DNA of 64,000 bases from Rhynchopus sp. YZ270_cl-10. Lineage: Eukaryota > Euglenozoa > Diplonemea > Diplonemida > Diplonemidae. Each line of letters begins with the position of its first letter. The stretch's first letter is position 1. The position numbers were made by a program, and so were the translations under genes. Shown piece after piece: positions 40,080 through 49,925 of the stretch. Where the stretch lies: assembly GCA_964035575.1 (NCBI GenBank), contig OZ037901.1, positions 806,001 through 870,000 on the forward strand. The letters are read 5' to 3'. The notes beneath the pieces are model-generated. The model made no database searches. It was not told the origin of the DNA and was given only the letters and a program-made list of their open reading frames with translations.

Positions 40080-41681
40080 ATGTATGGTCTGTTGCTGTGT
40101 GCCGCAAGCACCGTGCTTGCAAACACAAGGCAGGTGCACACTGCGCTTGGGATGACGGAGGACACACTCAACGTGCAGTGGGCGTCTGATGTGTCGAGTG
40201 CGCAGTCGGAGCTGATGTGGGGGCTTTCCTCGTCGGCACTGACCAACCACGCTGTGGGAGACGTGATGAACTTCACACAAGACAAGGGCCGCACATGGCA
40301 GACACGCACAGCAACCATGACCGGTCTGACTGTGGGGACGAAGTACTACTACAAGGTGGGTGACAGCCTGAGCGGTTTCAGCGCCGTGTTCGATGTGACC
40401 AACAGACAAGTTGCCATGCCGTACAGACACATGCTGTTTGGTGACATGGGCAACACACACGCCTACACGATCTGCTCTGCATGCACATCCAAGGCAACTT
40501 GCAACGCCACCACCTGCGCACAGAACACAACCGTGGGTCTTGTGAGCGAGGTTGAGACCTCGGGCATGTTCCTCCACGCTGGTGACTTTGGGTACGACCT
40601 GAACAGCGCTGAGGGAAAGACTGGAGACGAGTTCATGAACAACATCGAGCAGTTGGCAGCACGTGTGCCCTACATGATCAGCCACGGCAACCACGAGGAC
40701 AGCCACGGTGGCTTCGCGCACTACGCAGCAAGGTTCAGGTCGCAGCCTGCGAACTCTGGTACGATGTCATCGTCCGAGGGAACCGTGCCGAACACCCTCT
40801 ACTTCTCGTGGGACTACGGGATGGTGCACTACATCGCACTGTCGACTGAGCTGTGGCACACCATCGAGGGGAAGGACAAGGCCATCACAGAGGAATCGTG
40901 CCTGAAGTGGGTTGAGGCCGACCTGATCAAGGCCAACCTGCCTGAGAACCGTGCGAAGTACCCCTGGATCCTGGTCCACGGACACCGCCCCCTTTACAGC
41001 TCGTCTGGATCGGACACCAAGATCCGCAAGGCCTTTGAGACGATGTTCCACAAGTACGGAGTGTCCTTCTCTGTGAACGGCCACCAGCACAACTACGAGC
41101 GCTCGTGGCCCACCCTGGACGACAAGTCTGAGAAGAGCTACGAGAACCCGAACGCCACCATCTACATCGTGACTGGTGCCGCAGGAAGCCACGAGATGCA
41201 CACTCCTTTCTGGGAGTCGCAGCCGAAGTGGTCTGCCTTCCGCTCAAACACCTTTGGATACACCCGCATGATTGTCTACAACTCCAGCCACGTCCACTTC
41301 CAGCAGATCCGCACCGACCCCACCCTCTTCCCCCTCTCTGGATACGGTGACATCATCGACGACTACTGGGTGGTGCAGGGCCACCAGGGTGGCTTCAACC
41401 CCCTCTTCGCACCGAAGGAGACCGGCATTGGCGGAACGTCATACGACCACTTTGACCCCACCTTCCGCCCGATGCTTGGTGAGACCGACAAATCGATCCC
41501 CCTGTACAAGGTGATCCAGGCATACAAGGCCAAGCACGGTTCTGTTGCCTATGTGCAGAAGCTTGATGAGCTTCTGGCATTCCTGAACAAGAACGCTCAG
41601 TCGACTGGTGAGTGGGAGGACGGCAACCTGGCCGCAGAGGACCAGGCTGCTGCTCAGTGGATCCACGGAGGACAGCAGTAG
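40080..41681 (+). CDS. Secreted purple acid phosphatase, copy 1
   Basis: 533 residues. The signal peptide is about residues 1-16 (MYGLLLCAASTVLANT). An N-terminal fibronectin-III-like domain (about 17-110) is followed by the metallophosphatase domain with all five metal-ligand blocks: GDMG (121-124), GDFGY (168-172), GNHE (203-206), VHGH (299-302) and GHQH (334-337). The Tyr of GDFGY is the charge-transfer ligand that colours these Fe-Me enzymes. A Cys-rich insertion (CSACTSKATCNATTC, 132-146) between blocks I and II is shared by all four copies. The C-terminal ~100 residues follow the catalytic core. It probably releases phosphate from external phosphomonoesters. No membrane anchor is seen. 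GDFGY differs from GDFAY in the other copies. Confidence 0.95.
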   Translation: MYGLLLCAASTVLANTRQVHTALGMTEDTLNVQWASDVSSAQSELMWGLSSSALTNHAVGDVMNFTQDKGRTWQTRTATMTGLTVGTKYYYKVGDSLSGFSAVFDVTNRQVAMPYRHMLFGDMGNTHAYTICSACTSKATCNATTCAQNTTVGLVSEVETSGMFLHAGDFGYDLNSAEGKTGDEFMNNIEQLAARVPYMISHGNHEDSHGGFAHYAARFRSQPANSGTMSSSEGTVPNTLYFSWDYGMVHYIALSTELWHTIEGKDKAITEESCLKWVEADLIKANLPENRAKYPWILVHGHRPLYSSSGSDTKIRKAFETMFHKYGVSFSVNGHQHNYERSWPTLDDKSEKSYENPNATIYIVTGAAGSHEMHTPFWESQPKWSAFRSNTFGYTRMIVYNSSHVHFQQIRTDPTLFPLSGYGDIIDDYWVVQGHQGGFNPLFAPKETGIGGTSYDHFDPTFRPMLGETDKSIPLYKVIQAYKAKHGSVAYVQKLDELLAFLNKNAQSTGEWEDGNLAAEDQAAAQWIHGGQQ

Positions 41682-42634
41682 AGGAGCTATTCGGAGGAAA
41701 AGACGGCAGTGGAGAAACTGCTGAAGTACTAAAACGGAGTGATAACGTTTTGATTAATTTCATTATTTTACACCCAAACGTGTGCCCTGTGACTTTTGAT
41801 TTATGCAAAGGTGGTTCATAGATGTATGTGCATGTGGTCACATATGTTTACGGAGTTTTGTTTTCTTTGTCTTTACTGCGTCGGCACGCCCGTGCGGCAA
41901 GTGTTTGATGCTGAAGCATGCATCGTTTTATTTGCGATATGCCAAAAATAGACAAAAAAAACCGAAGTTGTCGCGCCACATACGAACCATGGTAGAAAGG
42001 GATGTGCAGGGAGTGTTGTGAGGGCATGATTCCACTCTGGACAGGTTCTTTTCGTACGAATGGCTTCGTTGGATGAGACAGCAGCTTTTTCGCATGAATG
42101 TCATGTTGTGATTCTGTTTGTTTGTTTACTTTTTTTTAACGGTGCTTACGTCAGGTAAAGACGTTTTGCGCTTTCAGATTCCCTCTCTTTTTTACCGTTT
42201 TCTTCTCGCTTTTCCCCCATTTTTTCCTTGTTGGAGCCAGTCTTCATATGGAGCAGAAGATGTGATGAAGGTGGCAACTTTTCACTAAGTCGCCGCTGTC
42301 AACACAAAACGCAGCTCCCCACCCCCCTACGCAATTGGATGTGTCGCTTGGTGACATGTTTGTTGGGGTGGTTAAAAGTATGAAAGCTGTCTCGCAGTTC
42401 AGTATTACATATTTTCTTGAATTGTCTGAATTCGTCGAGACCCCCGGCTCCAAGACCCTCCCCCTAAGGAAACAACGTTCTCCATCCGTATAGCTCTTTA
42501 TGTACAACGAAAACCCGATCCACAACCATCACTTAGCCAAAAAAAAAAAAAAAAAAGAGGGGGTGTTTGTGTTTTGAATAGTATGTTCTACCCAGCCAAA
42601 CCCCAGTCACAACCTCAGATATAAAGAACGCACA
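41682..42634. other. Intergenic between phosphatases 1 and 2
   Basis: A diverged motif B (about 42147-42190: GTGCTTACGTCAGGTAAAG, then ACGTTTTGCGCTTTCAG) and the conserved promoter block at 42565-42634. Nothing else is recognised. Confidence 0.6.
42565..42634 (+). promoter_or_regulatory. Conserved upstream region of phosphatase 2
   Basis: Matches 40010-40079 almost base for base (CCTCAG instead of CCACAG before ATATAAAG). The identity stops abruptly at the G/A-rich run upstream. Confidence 0.6.
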
Positions 42635-44242
42635 ATGTATGGTCTGTTGTTATGTGCCGCAAGCACCGTGCTTGCAAACACAAGGCAGGTGCACACTGCG
42701 CTTGGGATGACGGAGGACACACTCAACGTGCAGTGGGCGTCTGATGTGTCGAGTGCACAGTCGGAGCTGATGTGGGGGCTTTCCTCGTCGGCACTGACCA
42801 ACCACGCTGTGGGAGACGTGATGAACTTCACCCAGGACAACGGCCGCACATGGCAGACACGCACAGCAACCATGACTGGTCTGACTGTGGGGACGAAGTA
42901 CTACTACAAGGTGGGTGACAGCCTGAGCGGTTTCAGCGCTGTGTTCGATGTGACCAACAGACAAGTTGCCATGCCGTACAGACACATGCTGTTTGGGGAC
43001 ATGGGCAACACACACGCCTACACGATCTGCTCTGCATGCACGGCGAGCACAACTTGCAACGCCACCACCTGTGCACAGAACACAACTGTGGGTCTTGTGA
43101 GCGAGGTTGAGACCTCGGGCATGTTCCTCCACGCTGGTGACTTTGCGTACGACCTTGACAGCAATTATGGCAAGACTGGAGACGAGTTCATGAACAACAT
43201 CGAGCAGTTGGCAGCACGTGTGCCCTACATGATCAGCCACGGCAACCACGAGGACAGCAAGGGTGCATTCGCGCACTACGCAGCAAGGTTCAGGTCGCAG
43301 CCTGTGAACTCTGTTCCCGCCATGATGACGTCGCCGGCGGGCACCGTGCCGAACACCCTCTACTTCTCGTGGGACTACGGGATGGTGCACTACATCTCGA
43401 TTTCGACTGAGCTGTGGCACTCCATTACGGGGAAGGACGGCAACATTACGAAGGACGCCTGCGTGAAGTGGATTGAGGCCGACCTGATCAAGGCCAACCT
43501 GCCTGAGAACCGTGCGAAGTACCCCTGGATCCTGGTCCACGGACACCGCCCCCTTTACAGCTCGTCTGGATCGGACACGTCGATCAGGTCGAGCTTGGAG
43601 ACGATGTTCCACAAGTACGGAGTGTCCTTCTCTGTGAACGGCCACCAGCACAACTACGAGCGTTCGTGGCCCACCCTGGACAACAAGTCTGAGAAGAGCT
43701 ACGAGAACCCGAACGCCACCATCTACATCGTGACTGGTGCCGCAGGAAGCCACGAGATGCACACACCCTTCAGCAAGGATCAGCCGGACTGGTCTGCCTT
43801 CCGCTCAAACACCTTCGGGTACACCCGCATGATTGTCTACAACTCCAGCCACATCAACTTCCAGCAGATCCGCACCGACCCCACCCTCTTCCCCCTCTCT
43901 GGATACGGTGACATCATCGACGACTACTGGGTGGTGCAGGGCCACCAGGGTGGCTTCAACCCCCTCTTCGCACCGAAGGAGACCGGCATTGGCGGAACGT
44001 CGTATGACCACTTTGACCCCACCTTCCGCCCGATGCTTGGTGAGACCGACAAATCGATCCCCCTGTACAAGGTGATCCAGGCATACAAGGCCAAGCACGG
44101 TTTAGTGGCCTATGTGCAGAAGCTTGATGAGCTTCTGGCATTCCTGAACAAGAACGCTCAGTCGACTGGTGAGTGGGAGGACGGCAACCTGGATGCAAAG
44201 GAGCAGGCTGCTGCTCAGTGGATCCACGGAGGACAGCAGTAG
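42635..44242 (+). CDS. Secreted purple acid phosphatase, copy 2
   Basis: 535 residues, over 90% identical to copy 1, with the same signal peptide and all five metal-binding blocks (GDMG, GDFAY, GNHE, VHGH, GHQH). Differences cluster in a few surface stretches: CTASTTC in the Cys-rich insert, DLDSNYGK after block II, SVPAMMTSPAG near residue 226, the SITGKDGNITKD loop and SKDQPD. The patchy pattern, with long identical tracts between short divergent loops, suggests gene conversion between the tandem copies. It lies about 950 bp downstream of copy 1 and shares its promoter block. Confidence 0.95.
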   Translation: MYGLLLCAASTVLANTRQVHTALGMTEDTLNVQWASDVSSAQSELMWGLSSSALTNHAVGDVMNFTQDNGRTWQTRTATMTGLTVGTKYYYKVGDSLSGFSAVFDVTNRQVAMPYRHMLFGDMGNTHAYTICSACTASTTCNATTCAQNTTVGLVSEVETSGMFLHAGDFAYDLDSNYGKTGDEFMNNIEQLAARVPYMISHGNHEDSKGAFAHYAARFRSQPVNSVPAMMTSPAGTVPNTLYFSWDYGMVHYISISTELWHSITGKDGNITKDACVKWIEADLIKANLPENRAKYPWILVHGHRPLYSSSGSDTSIRSSLETMFHKYGVSFSVNGHQHNYERSWPTLDNKSEKSYENPNATIYIVTGAAGSHEMHTPFSKDQPDWSAFRSNTFGYTRMIVYNSSHINFQQIRTDPTLFPLSGYGDIIDDYWVVQGHQGGFNPLFAPKETGIGGTSYDHFDPTFRPMLGETDKSIPLYKVIQAYKAKHGLVAYVQKLDELLAFLNKNAQSTGEWEDGNLDAKEQAAAQWIHGGQQ

Positions 44243-44742
44243 AGGAGCTGATAAATAGAAGTGTTATGTAGAACACCATTGTTCCCCCCACACCCTGGCA
44301 GATGGCTGCGCATAGGTTCGTCTTACATTAAAGAACAGTGTCTGGACACCTATTTTTACACATTTTTTGCCAACCCCCCTTGTGTACCGTGTGCTGCTTG
44401 TTATTGTTTCCCTTTTTTGGAGTCCTTTTTGGGTTCATAGTGGTCCCTAGAGGCTCTGCCCCCTTTGGACACTGTACCCGAAACGTCACAGCTGTTTTAT
44501 TGACCCCGCTCTTTTGTTTTAACCTTCTGCCATTTTGCTGGGTCAAAAAATGCGATACGATATGATTGAAAACCATTTTCCTTTTTCCAAGCACTCAGTC
44601 CTTTAAACAAATTCGGTTTCTGGTTATGGGCTGTGCACGGCATGTATGTGTCATTATCAGCTCATCCAGACCCGCAATACGTAGACAATTTTAAGGATGC
44701 AATGATCCAGAAAGGTTCATTCCTGCTTTTATCCCCCCGAAA

Positions 44743-44795
44743 GTGTCGGTGCCTGCGTCCCAGAGGCGTTTGCACTATCAACTTCATCTTTTTTT
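44743..44795 (+). repeat. Dispersed motif B copy (near consensus)
   Basis: TGTCGGTGCCTGCGTCCCAG, AGGCGTTTGCACTATCAACT, TCATC and a T-run. It is the clearest copy of the motif B core and lies about 20 bases from the hAT insertion site. Confidence 0.8.
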
Positions 44796-44810
44796 TTTTG
44801 TCGAACAGTC

Positions 44811-45572
44811 GACGATGGCAGGGCAGGAGCTTGGAATATGGGTTTGGGGCAAAATCGGGTCAAATTCTGTTAAATCGGGTCAGGTCCCGAGCTTTTCCGC
44901 CTTCGGCGGAAAAGCTCTTGTGAAGACAAACACATGTACAATGAGAAGGCACGTTTCACAAAATGGTACACGTTGATGATACACAAATGTTGCACCACCC
45001 CCGCGGAATGCATGTTGCCCTTGACACTGGCGATGAGGTCATCAAGGTAGGGTTGCGCAATGGAGGTGTGGAATGTGTGCGTAGGCCCTCGCCAGTTCAG
45101 GTACTCTCTCTGGGCAGGTGTACCCTTCGAGCAAACGTCGGAGGGCGTTCCGTATCCCCGGCAACACTTGTCACTGCCTGAGCCCCTCTTTGGTGTGTCA
45201 CCAGCGAGTTGATATAAGGTTGCACCCGTCTGTTGCAATCCCATGATATTTTGCCCAAAGGTGGGACCTAACGGCTAGGTCGAGTTCGGCATCCCTCTTG
45301 GGTTAGGGTTTGATCGGGGTGGAGCGCACGTATTAGGGCATTCTGGCTTCTTTGAGCTTCGTGCTCGTCGCGATGGGGTCACATAGCAGTTCCTCATCCT
45401 TCTCAGACCCCCTCATGCGACAAGTAGAGTACCCTACTTTTTTGATTTTTTCCCTCAAAAATCTATAGTTTTTTTTTTTTTTTTTGCCCTGACCCGTTTT
45501 TTTCTATGGGGCCTAAGGAAATCGGGTCAATCTGACCCGATTTAACCCCCAAGCTCCTCCCCTGGACGATGG
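44811..45572. mobile_element. Non-autonomous hAT element with 8-bp target-site duplication
   Basis: The element occupies 44819-45564 (746 bp). The terminal inverted repeats are CAGGGCAGGAGCTTGG (left) and CCAAGCTCCTCCCCTG (right), 15 of 16 matching. It is flanked by a perfect 8-bp duplication GACGATGG at 44811-44818 and 45565-45572. CAGGG ends plus an 8-bp duplication are diagnostic of hAT elements. Subterminal AATCGGGTCA units occur twice near each end in mixed orientation. Inside lies a strong GAGCTTTTCCGCC/GGCGGAAAAGCTC hairpin (44889-44917). The minus-strand frame 44870-45244 has no recognised transposase domain. The intact duplication suggests a fairly recent insertion. Confidence 0.9.
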
Positions 45573-45858
45573 CCACCAAGCTATGGTGCACGATTGCACC
45601 TTTCTCTGCACACATTGCCAAAGAGGGGAGGGTTGCCTTCCCCTTATGGTCTTGTGGGGTGAGGGATTTCCCCCTCTCCTTTCATGCGAGAACTGTCCTT
45701 GCGTCATGTCACTGTGTTTATCACAAATTATATTGCACAAACGTTAGTATAAACCCTTCAATTCTATTTTTTGTTTCCCGCCTTCATTTTTTGCAATCTA
45801 CACAGCCAAAATTACAGAAAAATTGCCAAAAGTTTTGCCCCCAAAAAGATAACCAAAA

Positions 45859-47493
45859 ATGTCGACCCCAAAGGCACCGACGACAGCAGCGAAGTGTGTG
45901 ATGCGGCAGCTGAAGCAGTTGGCAGACTCGCCGATCAAGGGGTGCTGTGCAGGGCCGCTGGACGACAACCTGTTTGAGATCCACTGCACTGTGGTGGGGC
46001 CGGATGGGACGCCGTATGCAGGGGTGAAGCTGCACTTTGTGCTGGAGCTGTCTGAGACGTACCCGGTGACGCCGCCGAACGCGTACTTTGTGACGGACAT
46101 TGCGTACCACGGTGGGGCGAGCATGAAGGACGCAAAGGGGCGGACGTCGGTGTGTCTGAACCTGTTTGGGAACTTCTCGGGGGCACACACGGAGTGGGCG
46201 ACGAGTGCGGAGGGGTGGTCGAGTGGGTATTCGCTGGAGACAGTGCTGGTGCAGATGCAGAGTGTGCTGCACGACACGTTCCTGTCGACGTCGGGTGCGG
46301 ACGTGGCGCGTGCACAGAAGTCTGCGGTGTCTGGGCGGTGCTCGTGCGGGCACACGGACAAGGTGCCGTACCCGTCGATTCCGACGGAGTCGCGGACGGA
46401 CGGGGCTGGGGCAGGGGCGCGTGGGGTGCCTGTGTGCTATGCGACGAATGCGTCTGTGGAGGAGGAGGGGGTGATCCTGGGGATTGGGATTGCGGTGGAG
46501 CGTGGGCACATGACGACACCTGCGGAGCTGCTGAGTCTTGAGGCGTTCCGTGGCGGGGTGGTGCGGAGCAGCGACAACGCGACGGCGTTCCAGCACTTCC
46601 TGCCGCTGTCGCTGAATGCGGCGCACCACGCACGCCTGCTGGCGGACAAGTCTCTGCTGCACACGAGTGTGAAGGGGCTGTGCGATGCGCTGGGGCGGGA
46701 GGACCTGAAGACGCTGGCGTTCCCTGCGGCGCTTGCGACTGTGTGTGCGCTGGTGATGACGTCGCTTGTGGTGGAGGTGAACAAGCGGGCGGACGGGGCG
46801 GCAAGCGACCACTTCATTGACCAGTACTATCGGCTGCTGCACACGCTGCTTGTTGTGGACGGGGAGTCGAAGGGGGCGATCTCGCGGTGGGCGCACAGCC
46901 GCGTTGTGGAGCCGTTTGTGCGTGAGCCGAGCAAGCGCAGCAAGGACCACACACCGAACCTGGGGCTTGTGCTGGCGGTGCTGCCGCTTGCGCGCTTTGA
47001 GTGGAAGGATGTGTCTGGGCCGCTGACGGAGGAGAGCAGCGCCCGCAACGTGTTCTGGGTCGTTGAGGGGCCACGTGCGCAGCCCGGCCCACACACGGAG
47101 CTTGCAGACCCGACGTACGGGACTGCTGCAGACCGCTGCAGGAAGATGTTTGACAGCACACCAGTGTCGCGGAAGCTGATGTGCTTCCAGCGTGTCTTCA
47201 TGGATGTGGCGAAGGGGACAAGCCTGGCGGAGCTGGAGGCGTGCTGGGGCGGCATCAGTGCCGAGGCGAAGGGGCACATCAAGCAGGCGCATGCGGATGT
47301 TGCGAAGATGACCACGTGGGACGAGCACTACGCACACCTGGGGGTGTCGCTCACGACTGGTGTTGAGGCACAGGCACGCAGGCTTGTCAAGGCCTTGGAG
47401 AGGAGCAAGGAGCTGGGCTACCATGCACGTCCTCGGGGTGGCAAGGGTGGCAAGGGGGGGAAGGGTGGGAAGGGCTACAAGGGGAGGAAGTGA
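45859..47493 (+). CDS. Atypical E2 (UBC-like) protein with Gly-Lys tail
   Basis: 544 residues. Residues 1-150 follow the ubiquitin-conjugating fold: an N-terminal helix (RQLKQL), GPDGTPYAGV (47-56), YPVTPPNAYFVTDI (68-81) and the active-site strand GRTSVCLNLFGN with Cys99, then W113 and a C-terminal helix (SLETVLVQMQSVL). The HPN triad that normally precedes the catalytic Cys is replaced by YHGG (83-86), so activity may be altered. A Cys/His patch (RCSCGH, about 162-167) follows. The C-terminal ~370 residues are helical and belong to no family I recognise. The last 20 residues are GGK repeats ending GYKGRK, possibly RNA-binding. Coding GC is high. It may be a ubiquitin-like conjugating enzyme with its own substrate-recruiting part, or an inactive E2 variant. 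Confidence 0.82.
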   Translation: MSTPKAPTTAAKCVMRQLKQLADSPIKGCCAGPLDDNLFEIHCTVVGPDGTPYAGVKLHFVLELSETYPVTPPNAYFVTDIAYHGGASMKDAKGRTSVCLNLFGNFSGAHTEWATSAEGWSSGYSLETVLVQMQSVLHDTFLSTSGADVARAQKSAVSGRCSCGHTDKVPYPSIPTESRTDGAGAGARGVPVCYATNASVEEEGVILGIGIAVERGHMTTPAELLSLEAFRGGVVRSSDNATAFQHFLPLSLNAAHHARLLADKSLLHTSVKGLCDALGREDLKTLAFPAALATVCALVMTSLVVEVNKRADGAASDHFIDQYYRLLHTLLVVDGESKGAISRWAHSRVVEPFVREPSKRSKDHTPNLGLVLAVLPLARFEWKDVSGPLTEESSARNVFWVVEGPRAQPGPHTELADPTYGTAADRCRKMFDSTPVSRKLMCFQRVFMDVAKGTSLAELEACWGGISAEAKGHIKQAHADVAKMTTWDEHYAHLGVSLTTGVEAQARRLVKALERSKELGYHARPRGGKGGKGGKGGKGYKGRK

Positions 47494-48257
47494 TGTTCTG
47501 TGTGCCTGTGTGAGTTGCGTCGCACACACACAGCCGCCTTGACTTGACCTCACGACTGCGTGATGTGTGCTAACGTTGTTTGCTTCTTTCTTCTGCTGTT
47601 GACTGCCTCCACACGTCTGTCCACAAAGTCCTACCTTTACACCTCTAACCAAACTCGCCGCAGTGCACATGGCTGCCTGCAGAGCGCTCTTAGGCATGGA
47701 GTGGACACGTGTGTTGGTGTCAGGAGCTTTGCCTTTTGTCTTTTGTTTTTTTGCTTCTTGTCTGTACCAACATAAAATATCTGCCTTTTGTATTTTGCTT
47801 TTAAATGGAAGAGCCAATGGTCTTATGAAGGCCTTTGGCAATAACAATGGGTTCATGTTTCGACGACATTCTTTTATTGATTTTTGCTGTTTCATTTGCA
47901 ACGCCTAACCCCTCACCGATGCTTGAGGTACTGAGAACACCCCAAACTCCTCGCTTTATTGTGGTCATCCAGCAATCTCGTACGGTGATACCTTTCCAGA
48001 TGTGTTTCATCTTTCACGCCTTTTTGAAAAAGTGACTGAGCACGAGAGGCTTAGGTTCATCTTGCCAACTAGGCGTATCTTTTTAAAACTTTGCTTTTCT
48101 TTGACATTATTTTTAATATACAGTGGAGCTTGCACAGGTGGCAACTGCACTATTCCAACAATTCTTCAAAATAAAAGTCACTCATTATTTCCTCCGATCC
48201 TCCCGCACCATCCTCCCACATCCCAGACCACCACCAGAATTCACAACACCCAACAAA
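47494..48257. other. Intergenic; motif A and a CTATTCCAACAA unit
   Basis: Motif A at 48031-48070, and at 48123-48180 GTGGAGCTTGCACAGGTGGC, AACTGCACTATTCCAACAAT, TCTTCAAAATAAAA, a unit also present near 37790-37860. No gene is supported. Confidence 0.6.
48031..48070 (+). repeat. Hairpin motif A copy
   Basis: AGTGACTGAGCACGAGAGGC, TTAGGTTCATC, TTGCCAAC. One stem change (CTGAGC). Confidence 0.8.
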
Positions 48258-49925
48258 ATGATGAAATCTGCAGCACTTCTTTTGAGTGCTGTGTGCTCTG
48301 TCTCGGCCATTGGCCAGGTCCACGTTGCCTTTGGCACCACGGACGATGTCCTGACAGTATCCTGGACGAGCGAGGACGGGTCTGCCGCGAGCGAGGTGGC
48401 GTGGGGGAAGACCCCAACGACCCTGGACTCGAAGGCCACGGGGGACTGCCAGAACTACTCACTGGACGCGGGGCGTGTGTGGTACACACGCACTGCGAGC
48501 ATGACCGATCTTGAGGTGGGCGCGACGTACTCCTACCAGGTGGGCGACAGCAAGAACGGCTTCTCGGAGGTGTTCAACGTGACCAACCGTCAGCAGCCCC
48601 CTGCAGGCCAGCCCTTCCGCCACATGATGTTTGGCGACATGGGTGCGAAGTGCGCCTTCTCCCTCTGCAACGCATGCACGCAGAACGACACCGTCTGCGA
48701 CGCAAACACCTGCGCAGGCAACACCACCGCAGGGCTCGTTGGCGAGACTGGTGCCGGTATGTTCCTCCACGTCGGTGACTTCGCATACAACCTTGCCGAC
48801 GACAACGGAACTGTCGGTGACCAATTCTTCAGGAACATGGAGCAGGTCGCAGCCAAGGTGCCCTACATGATCAGCCACGGAAACCACGAGGACAAGAAGG
48901 GGAACCTCGAGCACTTCCTTGCACGCTTCAGAGCGCAACCTGTCAACTCCGTGCCGGACACAGTCACGACAGCGAACATCTCTGCGCCGAACACCCTCTT
49001 CTTCTCATGGGACTACGGCAACGTGCACTGGATTGCCTTCTCCACGGAGCTCTTTATCGACACTTTCGAGGCCGTCGTTGACGTTAAGAGACAGGAGTTC
49101 CTTGACTGGATTGAGGCCGACCTCATCAAGGCCAACCTCCCCGAGAACCGCGCGAAGAACCCCTGGATCGTTGTGCACGGCCACCGCACGCTGTACCACG
49201 GCTCGCACAACACAATCCCCCAGCCGACCATTGTCGCAGCGATGGAGCCGCTCTTCCACAAATACGGTGTCTCCTTCTCGATCAACGGCCACGAGCACTC
49301 CTACCAGCGGTCCTACCCCGTCTACCAGTCCAAGGTGGAGTACGGCTATGAGAACCCCAACGCCACCATCTACATCGTCACCGGGTGTGCCGGCAGCAGA
49401 GAGATGCACTCCCCCTTTGGCAACCCTGCCCCTGCGTGGTCTGCCTTCCGCTCCAACTCCTTTGGATACACCAGGCTGCTTGTTCACAACGCCACCCACG
49501 CACACATCCAGCAGGTCAGCACCGACCCGACAACCTTCCCCATGGGACAGTACGGAGACGTCCTCGACGACTTCTGGGTGGTGCAGAACTACCAGGGCGG
49601 GTTCAACTCAAGCTATGCACCCAAAATCGAGGTGACCAGAGACGATGAATGCCCTGCAGGTCTCTGTGAGTCGCACGACCACTTTGACCCCATCCTGCGT
49701 CCGCTCCTTGGTGAGACCGACCAATCCATCCCTCTGCACAAGGTGATCCAGGACTACAAAGACAAGCACGGAGAGGTTGCCTGGGTGCGCCACCTGCACA
49801 CCCTCCTCGCGCACGTCAACGGTGAGTCCACTGAGAAGCGTGTCCTCTGGGAGGATGGCAACCTCGACGCTGAGGAGCAGGCTGCACTCCGCTCCCTGCA
49901 GTGGAAAGACCAGGAAGACGCATAG
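48258..49925 (+). CDS. Secreted purple acid phosphatase, copy 3
   Basis: 555 residues from the ATG at 48258, chosen because it gives a signal peptide (MMKSAALLLSAVCSVSAIG) at the position seen in the paralogues; the 45-codon upstream extension runs through repeat DNA. All metal-ligand blocks are present: FGDMGAK, GDFAYN, GNHED, VVHGHRTLY and NGHEHSYQRS. GHEH replaces GHQH of the other copies. The Cys-rich insert (CNACTQNDTVCDANTC) is conserved. A 20-residue addition before the C-terminal part (VTRDDECPAGLCESHDHFDP) adds two Cys and is shared with copy 4. More diverged from copies 1 and 2 than they are from each other. Confidence 0.95.
   Translation: MMKSAALLLSAVCSVSAIGQVHVAFGTTDDVLTVSWTSEDGSAASEVAWGKTPTTLDSKATGDCQNYSLDAGRVWYTRTASMTDLEVGATYSYQVGDSKNGFSEVFNVTNRQQPPAGQPFRHMMFGDMGAKCAFSLCNACTQNDTVCDANTCAGNTTAGLVGETGAGMFLHVGDFAYNLADDNGTVGDQFFRNMEQVAAKVPYMISHGNHEDKKGNLEHFLARFRAQPVNSVPDTVTTANISAPNTLFFSWDYGNVHWIAFSTELFIDTFEAVVDVKRQEFLDWIEADLIKANLPENRAKNPWIVVHGHRTLYHGSHNTIPQPTIVAAMEPLFHKYGVSFSINGHEHSYQRSYPVYQSKVEYGYENPNATIYIVTGCAGSREMHSPFGNPAPAWSAFRSNSFGYTRLLVHNATHAHIQQVSTDPTTFPMGQYGDVLDDFWVVQNYQGGFNSSYAPKIEVTRDDECPAGLCESHDHFDPILRPLLGETDQSIPLHKVIQDYKDKHGEVAWVRHLHTLLAHVNGESTEKRVLWEDGNLDAEEQAALRSLQWKDQEDA

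Larger units (their letters stand above)
44243..45858. other. Intergenic; motif B and hAT insertion
   Basis: Motif B at 44743-44795, immediately followed by the hAT element (44819-45564). No gene is supported. The right flank (45573-45858) is C/T-rich leader sequence before the E2-like gene. Confidence 0.65.

Noticed and set aside
44870-45244. Minus-strand frame in the hAT element containing YLDDLIASVKG, which recalls a polymerase YxDD box
   Set aside because: No other polymerase motifs are present, and the frame lies inside a 746-bp element whose ends and 8-bp duplication identify it as hAT.
45240-45420. Possible 5S-like or other structured RNA (GTCGAGTTCGGCATCC)
   Set aside because: Only a short coincidental similarity, and the segment lies inside the hAT element.
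45784-47901. Very long minus-strand open frame (705 residues) across the E2-like gene
   Set aside because: It is an antisense shadow of the GC-rich + strand gene: the product is Arg/His/Pro-rich without domains, while the + strand frame has a clear UBC fold and a good start.
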